Positions 30,398 to 38,800 of a stretch of 64,000 nucleotides of DNA are shown piece after piece. Source of the stretch: Zoroaster sp. YZ-2022 (lineage: Eukaryota > Echinodermata > Asteroidea > Forcipulatida > Zoroasteridae); NCBI GenBank assembly GCA_029582265.1, contig CM055821.1, positions 45,203,694 through 45,267,693 on the forward strand. The letters are read 5' to 3'. Under the pieces are notes generated by a model. The model was not told the origin of the DNA and did no database searches. It worked only from the letters and a program-made list of their open reading frames with translations. The first letter of the stretch is position 1. Each line of letters opens with the position of its first letter. The translations under genes were made by a program, and so were the position numbers.

Positions 30398-31877
30398 GCC
30401 AGCAGCCAAAGTTTATTGGTCGCAATGGGATCAACTAGAGATGAGGCAATTGGTGCTATGTCGTCGTTGGGAATCACATGATGGACAGCAAGTAAAGTGG
30501 CATGTGATCCTCCCATCCAGCCTTCGAGAAGAGAAGATGCATGAATTACATGGAGGGAAGGCTGGAGGACACTTTGGGATCAGTCGCACCCTGGCAAAGT
30601 TGAAGGTGAGGTATTACTGGCCGTGCATGGCGGCAGACGTGAGAATTTGGTGCCGAAAGTGCAATGTCTGTGCGAAACGGAAGTCGCCTGCTCGGAAGAG
30701 GTGTGCACCACTGAGGCAGTACCAAGTTGGCGCACCCATGGAGAGAGTGGCGTTGGATCTGGTCGGTCCGCTACCGGAGACCGAAAGGGGAAACAAATGG
30801 GTGCTAGTTATAGCTGACTATTTTACCAAGTGGATGGAGGCTTGTCCTCTCCCCGACAGTACAGCTGAGATGGTAGCCAAGGCATTTGTGGAGAACTTTG
30901 TTTGCCGATATGGGGTACCAAGAGAATTGCACTCCGACCAGGGTCGCAAGTTTGAGTCAGACGTCTTTGCCGAGATGTGTAAAATATTGGGCATACAAAA
31001 GACCCGTACGGTTGCCTATAACCCAAAGTCCGATGGACTCGTGGAAAGGTACAACAGAACACTGATCAATACGGTGGCAATGATGCTGGACCCAAATCGT
31101 AACCAGAGGGACTGGGACCTACAAATCCCATTTGCTACATTCGCATACAGGTCGGTACCACAAGAATCAACAGGAGAAACGCCAAACATGCTCATGCTTG
31201 GCAGGGAGGTGATGCTCCCAGTGGACCTCACAACAGAAGTGCCTCTTCCTGACGATGCTATGGAACCTAGGACGGACTATGGGGATGAATTGCGCAAGAG
31301 GATGCAAAAAGCCCATGAGCGAGCTAGAGCACAGACAAGGACTAGTGCACGACGCCAAAAGCTCTCCTACGATAGGAAGGTTGAGGGGACAGGTTACGAT
31401 GAAGGCAACTTTGTCTGGCTATATAACCCTTCAAGGAAAAAAGGAGTTTCCCCAAAGTTAGTTTCGAGATGGGAAGGGCCATACCTCATTATAAAGAAGC
31501 TATCTGACGTGAACTACAGGATTCAGAGTAAACCTAGAGGGAGGATGCTTGTGGTTCATTTTGATCGACTGAAGCCTTACCAAGGACCTCCCAAGGATTC
31601 ATGGCAGACAGAGTCCCCGAGAACAGTTGCTGAAATTCCACTCCATGTGGACCAGGAACAATCGCCTGTACAGCGGCATCATCAGAGGACTGATGAGGCG
31701 ACAATTCCGGACACAGGTGTTGACGAGGATATTCAGACTGGCCCAATACTCGAAACGGAGGGTAGTGACGAAGGCATAGTCATTGACACTTTGCAGGCCA
31801 TGGAGGATGTACCCGTATTGGGCCAGAATCGAAGAAACCCTCGAAGGGAGAGGAGGCTACCTGCCTGCTTCCGTTAG
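30342..31877 (+). CDS. gypsy integrase, intact frame
   Basis: The frame is open for 511 codons, the best-preserved part of the element. It has the HHCC zinc-binding domain (HELHGGKAGGHFG, then CRKCNVC), the DDE core (LDLVGPLP, LHSDQGRKFES, DGLVERYNRT) and a C-terminal GPY/F-type module (SRWEGPYLI). Integrase joins the cDNA to host DNA. The first ~50 codons of this frame are probably out of register with the ancestral polyprotein, since the preceding frame ends at 30397. No chromodomain is seen; the tail is acidic and low-complexity. It would need an upstream polyprotein frame to be made, so expression from this copy is doubtful. Confidence 0.88.
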   Translation: MEKRSRISDQIGRMLSSREPAAKVYWSQWDQLEMRQLVLCRRWESHDGQQVKWHVILPSSLREEKMHELHGGKAGGHFGISRTLAKLKVRYYWPCMAADVRIWCRKCNVCAKRKSPARKRCAPLRQYQVGAPMERVALDLVGPLPETERGNKWVLVIADYFTKWMEACPLPDSTAEMVAKAFVENFVCRYGVPRELHSDQGRKFESDVFAEMCKILGIQKTRTVAYNPKSDGLVERYNRTLINTVAMMLDPNRNQRDWDLQIPFATFAYRSVPQESTGETPNMLMLGREVMLPVDLTTEVPLPDDAMEPRTDYGDELRKRMQKAHERARAQTRTSARRQKLSYDRKVEGTGYDEGNFVWLYNPSRKKGVSPKLVSRWEGPYLIIKKLSDVNYRIQSKPRGRMLVVHFDRLKPYQGPPKDSWQTESPRTVAEIPLHVDQEQSPVQRHHQRTDEATIPDTGVDEDIQTGPILETEGSDEGIVIDTLQAMEDVPVLGQNRRNPRRERRLPACFR

Positions 31878-31942
31878 TCAGTGAGTGTAGAAATTAAATC
31901 TTTGATTAACAAGTTGTATATATATATATATTTTTTTATTGT

Positions 31943-31953
31943 TTATTCTCTAG
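31943..31953 (+). promoter_or_regulatory. splice-acceptor-like site before the third ORF
   Basis: A T-rich tract (31931-31950) ends in TTCTCTAG at 31953, ten bases before the ATG of the zinc-finger ORF. A GTGAGT donor-like site occurs at about 31881, just after the integrase stop. A spliced subgenomic message, as used for env-position ORFs in some gypsy elements, is an inference. Confidence 0.4.
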
Positions 31954-31963
31954 GCTGGAAATC

Positions 31964-32853
31964 ATGAAGGACCAAAAGGCAAAAACATTCAAATGCCCGG
32001 AGTGCACTCAGATTTTCCGGCACAGGACCAGTCTAGCCAGACACAGTCAGGTGGATCACGGGCCAGGGCTCTTCGCTTGGTGTGAACGGTGCCCCTTCAA
32101 GAGTGCAAGGAAGGATAACCTGAGAAGACACTACCGCCACAATCATGAGGATCATGTCCGTGAGGTAGATATGGTGCCTTTGGAGAGGCAACGTTCGGCA
32201 GGCGTTCGGCACAGAGGCAACGTTCGGCAGGCGGAGGCGACGAACCGAGCAGACCAGGCGGGTGACGGTGTCAAAGGATCTTGGGGATGCTGACACGTGG
32301 GCAGAGGCACTGTCCATTCTGCACAATAGGGAGGTCGCCGACACGCACCAGCGAGGAGAGAAATGTCCATCTGAGACCGAACCGGCGGCACGGGAGGAGC
32401 AACCAGCCAAACGCAAGGCTACTGACCAGGACACAGCCGCTCCTGGAATCCCCCTTGATCTCTCCATGGCTGAACCGGATGCACTTGGAGGATTGTCCCT
32501 GTCGCCAGCCTCCTTGACCTTGCTGGAAGAGGGGATGCCAGCCCCGGTGCTGGCGCCGTGCAGTGAAGCCTCGGGGAATGCTTTCGATGGCACAGGATGA
32601 CATGGAAAGCAGTGAGGAGGAGGCGGAAGTGGTGCCACCGCTGAAGCCAACAGTCCACCACGGAGAGGCTGGGTACAGGGAAGACATGCGTCCCATCCAC
32701 AAGACGCCTCTCGCGGAGGTAATGAGAGGCAAGGTCAGCCGAGTACGGGAAGTGTCAACTACAGTCAAGTACGAAGCGGGCTTGAAAGTCAGCGAGCAAC
32801 GGTTGGAGAGGGTGTACGACGTGCAGTTTGAGCAGGAATTTCGGAAGGATTAA
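31964..32853 (+). pseudogene. gypsy third ORF: C2H2 zinc fingers plus PLDLS motif
   Basis: Three overlapping frames between integrase and the 3' LTR look like one broken protein. Frame 1 (31964-32293) starts at ATG and has two C2H2 fingers: C11, C14, H27, H32 and C40, C43, H56, H61 (CX2CX12HX4H). Frame 2 (32262-32600) is charged and includes PAKRKA and PLDLS (32451-32465), which matches the PxDLS motif that binds the corepressor CtBP. Frame 3 (32563-32853) has an acidic SSEEEAE stretch and a charged tail. A 29-bp tandem duplication (starting 32185 and 32214) lies near the first frame change. Env features (signal peptide, membrane anchor) are absent. Function is unknown; DNA binding or repression is inference. 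Confidence 0.7.
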
Positions 32854-33137
32854 CAGCTAGCACCTCCATAAGAGGCTAGCCCGTGAAGTTTTATATAAGT
32901 TTTCTATAAAGTTTTCTTAAGGTTTTCTTAAAGTTTTCTATAACGGTTATAAACTTTTTCTAAAGTGGAGGAGAAAGTTAAGAGGCGCATGTATAAAGAG
33001 GCGCCGGAGAGTTGATGTTGTATATGGACCCTTTCGTTTTAAATTAAATTTGTGTAAAGAATATTTGAATTAATATGCTTGGATTATCAGGTCTTAATAA
33101 GCTGATATGAACGGGGACGTTCATGCTTAGGAGGCTT

Positions 33138-34003
33138 TGTGGCGCAAATTACTCAACAATAGAGGGCGCGCGAGCAGCAGCGGGCTCCTATATAAAGGGC
33201 CGTGGACGCAGCATGCGGCAGTTCAGTTCAGTTCAGTAGTTCAGTTTAGTTCAGTTCAGTTCCCTAGTTCTCTAGTTCTAGTCTAGTCCTCTAGTCTGGT
33301 AGCGTGTGATCGTCTCACAGGACAGGAGCGAAATCTACGGTAGGCACGAGCAGGGCTGACGGCGTGCTGGACGGACGGTGGAGTTTGGCTAGGGTCAGGT
33401 CGCAGGGACCGCGGAGGGCGCTACCGGAGGCGTGATGACGCACGGCACTCGGCCGACGTAGCATGCAGGACGGAGCCAGGGAGCGCGCGCTCCATAAGGC
33501 CGCCTCGAGGAAGGAAACTCTCGGAGATCTCAGGACTCTGGAGGCGGGAATCTTGGAGGCGGAATACGCGCAACGCGAGAGGCGTACGGCTCCACGGGTA
33601 CCCTGAGACAGCCCGCGGCCGGGCACTACCGCGCCGCCCAGCACTGCTTTTAGCGCATGTAGGCTATCCTGTAGGCTATCCTGTAGGCTATTTCGTAACT
33701 ACTAGTAATAAGAGGCTAATCAACACTGGGTCCAATACATGTATTTAATTCACCAAAATAAATCAAAGAGCAACGGAGGTTATTGTTTCCTGTGTAATTT
33801 AATAATTGTCTGTCCAAGCATGGAGGAAGAAAAGTTTTCTTCCTCCATGGTCCAAGTCAGCCCTGGAGGGAGGCGTGGGTGATGTCACTACGCGTATAGG
33901 GCGGTATATCTCCATCCAAACGAACCTGCATTCCCGGCTGCTGGGACTGATCCGCAGAGGGGTACCGTGTAGTGAATTACGGATCGGGAATAGTCTCGCC
34001 ACA
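33138..34003 (+). repeat. gypsy 3' LTR (866 bp)
   Basis: Starts TGTGGCG and ends CGCCACA. It has a TATATAAA box at 33189-33196 and the same AATAAA as the 5' copy. Relative to the 5' LTR it carries extra blocks of about 33 bp (near 33322), 13 bp (near 33408) and 38 bp (33819-33856), plus small indels. Isolated substitutions are few. Confidence 0.95.
33812..33856. repeat. 31-bp palindrome flanked by 7-bp direct repeat
   Basis: CATGGAGGAAGAAAA, a central G and its exact reverse complement (33819-33849) lie between two copies of GTCCAAG (33812-33818, 33850-33856). The 5' LTR has one GTCCAAG and no palindrome. Confidence 0.85.
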
Positions 34004-34007
34004 ATAT

Positions 34008-35330
34008 GTTAAGATTAATTATAAAACATGACGGAGGTATATACGAGTTACCGCTCTCGTTTCTAGTTTGATTAGTATTTTGTATTCATGTAATTTAACT
34101 ATACAAAAGGTATGCGTTTCTTTTATTTTAAATATAGTCTTATATGATTCTATATATACTTATTAAAGATTTTTCTCCACTGTGGATCTCGCCTTAAATT
34201 ATGTCCGACATTACATTTCTCCATATGAACACGGGCAGTTAATTATAATTACTCCAGCCTGCACATACCTGCACCACACACAGTGGATGAGGAAGGATCC
34301 TTCGTGCATACACACTGCTTGTATTATACAAACTGCTACGAGTGGTACAGTAAAACTAGCCTCCCGAGGTGATCCCTGGAGCGTTCTACAGTCCCGAGAC
34401 TAGTTTTACTGTACCACGAGTGAAAACAGTCAATATTTGTTTTACGACACCTCATACATAGATTCTGCACAAAACGAACCTGCTACAATAAATCAAACCA
34501 ATACATGACTTTCATTAACTTGACGACACTCCGAAATTAAATGAACTTCTGTAACACTTATGTAAAATGTATTTATTCATGTTGTAACAATTTCATTGGT
34601 TGCCATGAGCTAGTTCAATGGTTGCCATGGACTAGTCTTTCCTTGTTTGCTTGGCATTACAGTAAAAATAGTGAACATCATGTGACACGCTCTCAACCAA
34701 TTACAAAACAGAATCTATGTATGAGGTGTTTTCTACCTCCATGGTTATACTAGACCATGCACATTGTATACGGCCAATTGATTATTAGTGTCCATAAAGC
34801 TCCCCAACAAATATTATGCCTGGCATTGAATCTCCTCAAACAGTTATACTGCAGACGCACATAATACACATGCCCGCGATACCTATAAATACTTATTTTA
34901 TGGACCATGTACCACTAATCTCTACGGACCCAATAGTGTTCATGACTCCAGATGCACATACTTGGACCACATGCAGGTGGCAGCTCCTATAACTGCATGA
35001 AGGGGCCCTTTGTTATTTTGTAATATCTCCTTAAAAGATAAGGATTTACATATTAATTAATTAAAAGTTAATAATTTTATTTGTGTAAAGGGTTTGGTTA
35101 AATTTTCATACGATTCCTAATCCGCTCATGCTTGTAGGCTATCCCAATTTCGGCTGATCAGACGGGTTGACAATACCATACTTATCTATTTTTCATGGAG
35201 TCCATTGCACTGTTTTGCAATAAATACTTGGGATCACCCAAACTTTTGTCTCCTCATGAAATTGGCGCATGACGTCACGCTTCCAGGCCACTAATCATGT
35301 TCCAGGCCGGCTCGTGAAACTTCTTGTATC
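34008..35330. other. intergenic DNA with hairpins between gypsy and SUOX
   Basis: No gene is seen. GTGGTACAGTAAAACTAG near 34333 faces its exact reverse complement ending near 34418. CACCTCATACATAGATTCTG at 34448-34467 faces its exact reverse complement at 34709-34728. These look like MITE ends. Confidence 0.5.
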
Positions 35331-35400
35331 ACCGCCGCGGGGGGCGCGGCGCGGCGCGGCCCGGGCGCCGGCGCCGGCGCGCGAGGTCGTCCGCCGCATA
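35330..35400. promoter_or_regulatory. SUOX: GC-rich CpG core upstream of SUOX
   Basis: About 70 bp of almost pure G+C with dense CpG and alternating GC (GCGCGGCGCGGC, GCCGGCGCCGGCGCGCG) stands out from AT-rich surroundings, 180-250 bp before the SUOX start codon. It is followed by a (TACG)-rich alternating purine-pyrimidine tract. This suits a TATA-less housekeeping promoter; the assignment rests on position and composition only. Confidence 0.5.
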
Positions 35401-35575
35401 CGTACATGTACGTACGTACATACATGTATGTAACATCATCATTATGCATGCTGAACACGTACACAGCGTCGTATTTTCGTGATTGCGATTTTTCTTTTTA
35501 AATTGCCGGAGTTATTGCTTGGTGACATTTTCTGCTTTGACCTTGGTTGTGTCAGTTAACTGTCTGCTTTAGAAT

Positions 35576-35831
35576 ATGTCTCAAATGATACTAAGTAGGT
35601 TTAGGACTACACTTGGATGTTGGCGCATAAGGAGGCAGTGCAATGTGTCTATAATTGTTGAGGGTCATCGAGCCAGACGGGCAGTCGCCACATCCACATG
35701 TAATTTTGGAACCGAAGGACGACAGAGACTGCATCGAGATCATCATGGGGAAAACACCGCAAATGATGGCTACCACCACCGGTGGGGATCATCAAGGCTA
35801 TTTGTCGGGGGAGCTGTTGCTTTACTTGGAG
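35576..35831 (+). CDS. SUOX: SUOX exon 1 (mitochondrial presequence)
   Basis: ATG at 35576 (A at -3) opens 85 codons plus one base. The first ~20 residues (MSQMILSRFRTTLGCWRIRR) are Arg-rich without acidic residues, like a mitochondrial presequence. The end (SSRLFVGGAVALLG) corresponds to the hydrophobic segment before the haem domain in other sulfite oxidases. The GTATAA donor leaves phase 1, which fits exon 2 exactly. The remote location makes this an inference, though phase and sequence agree. Confidence 0.8.
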
Positions 35832-38800
35832 GTATAACGTTAACATGAGAACGGCGCTCATTTCATAGTTCTCAAATGGGATCCTGTTTGTTGTTGGTTG
35901 TGATTAAATTCAACACACGTCAGGAAAAGAATGTCGTATCCAACCGCCACTTTTGAAAGGTTTTTTGGGGATTTTTTGGCAACCACTAACCAGCTAAAAA
36001 ATGGTTCTATCGATTTTGTGGGGGGTACAGAATGCGAAAACTATCTTTAAAATCCATATTTATGATGGTTTTGGACTTTATTTCCCTTCTAAAAAAATCC
36101 TCCCCTTCAGAAAATAGAAGAATCCTATTATAGTTGCCACTGTGCATGTACAATGACCATGTTGGTTACTAACGGGGTATTTGACAAAACAAGGTCAGAT
36201 TAATATGATTGAGGAAGTAATCGTATACCAAAAATGTCCATCATCAACCATATGTTCTCCACCTTACTGGGGAGGTAAAATTACATTATCAGTTAGGCCT
36301 ATAATGAACAAGAAAAAGTGGCGGTTGGATACAACCTTCCAGGGAAATATGTGACACATCTATACACAGGGACCAAATTTCTCATATACAATGCTAAGAC
36401 TAGGCCTCACAAATTGGGCAAACGTTCATATCCCTATTTGAAAAAGTCATTTAAAACAGCACTGTAGAATTCCAATCGATCCAGCAATTTTGGCTGCAAT
36501 TGGACATCGTTTCATAGCAAAAAAAGGAACATTAAAAATGCTAAGTAAGACTAATTGCGGTGACACCATGTGGAATCTCAATTGAGTAGTAATTAGTTCT
36601 GAAAAGAACTGGGGGTACAACTCGACGTTTCGATCAGTATGCTCTGATCGTCCTCAGGAGAAAATGCTGTTGCACGGGTCTGAGGCAATGCACGCAGATA
36701 CTTTTTTTTGGCTTTAGAACTAGTTCTTTTTCTACACAACAAGCAATTTTCAGAGAGATTATCCAGTCATGGGAGAGTGATTATTGGATACCGTCATCAT
36801 CGTGCATTTTCATTTTAATTTAATAGTGCTTGGAGAACAGACAGTGATTAAGACTAGTTCAGGGTATGAAAATATGATCCTAAAATGGAAATTGTAAACA
36901 ATGTCCGAGTTTGTGTGTATAGGTGGAGTTAGGGTCTGCTTTTGAAAAGAGGGGTGGGAACATGGTCTAAAAAGGGAGCACGCAGAAATCATATTGTGAG
37001 TTTGACGAGAAAATAATGATTTGAATTTTGCTCATATCAATTAATAATAGACCTTATGCACATGACGTCATTTGAGTAGGGCGCCCTCGGCTAGAGGTCA
37101 AAAGAAGGTTGCTCATTGGCCCAATCTGTGCTCCGCGCGTGTATAGATGTGCGTTTTCCATTGTTTCATCATCGTTTTACCTCTAAGATGGCGGTGTGAT
37201 GACGTCAACGCATAAGGTCTATAATAATAATAATGTGGACTTATATAGCGCACATATCCACCAAACTGGTGTTCAAGGCGCATTATACCCCTGCTCATCA
37301 GGCTCATAAATCATTCCTGAAACCATCTCAGCTCCCTGGATCTGGATCTGGATCAAATACTGCCCAACACCCCTAAAAGGAGCAACACGGGCAGGGTATG
37401 GTGCACAGATGTAGTTGATGGTTTAATTTGCTTGGTTGCTTATTTCTTGTCGACTTGTGTGACGTACTTCCTTGCTTCTGCTTTGAATTTCTGTTTATCT
37501 TCAATTTGTGTGATATAATGTGGCAAGAGATTCCAATCTTTCAGAGTCCGGGGTATAAATGAATACTTGAGACAGTTTTTACTGGATGAGATTTGGATAA
37601 ATTTACAGTGACGAGATGAGCGTAGGACTGGGCGTAGGATCATTTGAAGCGGTATGGCAAGGCGACCCAGGAGGGCTTCGTGGAAGATGGTGACTCTTGC
37701 TACTTTCCTTCTAATCTCCAAAGGCTCCCAACCCAGTTGAACTTTCATTGCCGCTACTGTATCTCCCTATAGTCCCCAATGACGGTTTAACACTTCTATT
37801 TTGTACAGCTTCCAACTTCAGTGTGAGTTCTTTTGTATGAGGATCCCATATGGACCCCCATACTCCAGGCATGGTCGTACTAGTGTTTGATATGCTAAGT
37901 TTTTTACAAACTTTGAACAGGAGTGAAGGTTTCATCGTACAAACCCCAGAGTTTTGTTTGCTTTACTTATGATATTGTGTATGTGTGAGTTCCAAGTTAG
38001 GCTTGATGTGATTGTGACCCCAAGATATGGGTATTCTTTGTTTCAGCCAATATAGTATTATTTAAAGTGTATGTATAACTTGATGGAGATTTTGAATGTG
38101 TTATTTTTAGGACGAAGCATTTCTGCGTTGAATTTCATCTGCCATTTAGCTTGCCAAGCGGTCAATATATCTAGGTCATGCTGCAATCTGCCAGCATCCT
38201 CAGGTCCGCTACATGCCTATAAACGATACAATCGTCCGCAAACAGCTTAACACTGGATGTAAGATCATTTGGCAGGTCATTTATAAAACGACAAAATCCA
38301 TAGGGCCAGAAACCGTGCCTTGGGGACACTCGAATCTACATCCACCCACTGAGAACATTTACCATCAATAACGACCGTTGTTTCCTGTTCGTGAGAAATG
38401 CTTCAGTCCATTTTAATGCTTTGCCACGTATTCCATACCGATTTAGTTTAAGCAGTAATCTTTGGTGGGGTACCTTATCAAAGGCTTTCGCAAAATCCAT
38501 TATGATCACATCGACCTGATGTTTTTGGTCGACGTGGGTCGCAATCTCATGGATGGTATTGATGAGTTGCGTCTCACATGAATGATTTTTGCGAAAACCA
38601 TGCTGATTTTCACATATGATATTGTACCTGTCCAGATGTTTCATTATATTTGACTTAAAGATATGCTCAAACAATTTACTGCAGACAGATGTAAGATTTA
38701 TGGAACGATAATTTGATGGGTTTGTTTTGTCCCCTTTTTTATAGATGGGGGTGATATTTGAAATCAACCAATCTGTTGGAATAACACCCGTGTCTAGTGA

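Larger units (their letters stand above)
25764..34003 (+). mobile_element. Ty3/gypsy LTR retrotransposon, degenerate
   Basis: LTRs beginning TGTGGCG and ending CGCCACA bound an 8.24-kb element, flanked by the 4-bp direct repeat ATAT (25760-25763 and 34004-34007). Internal order is gag, protease, reverse transcriptase, RNase H, integrase (Ty3/gypsy order) and then an additional ORF with C2H2 zinc fingers. The gag frame has three in-frame stops. The pol region has at least four frameshifts and one stop. The element is therefore not autonomous as it stands. LTR substitutions are few by eye, but there are several indels, including a 38-bp one in the 3' LTR. Confidence 0.95.

Noticed and set aside
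31016..31746. Minus-strand ORFs over the gypsy integrase
   Set aside because: They are shadows of the integrase frame with no homology of their own.
32033..32768. Minus-strand ORFs of 165-205 codons over the third gypsy ORF
   Set aside because: The region is GC-rich, so long antisense frames are expected. The sense frame has clear zinc fingers, the antisense has nothing recognisable.
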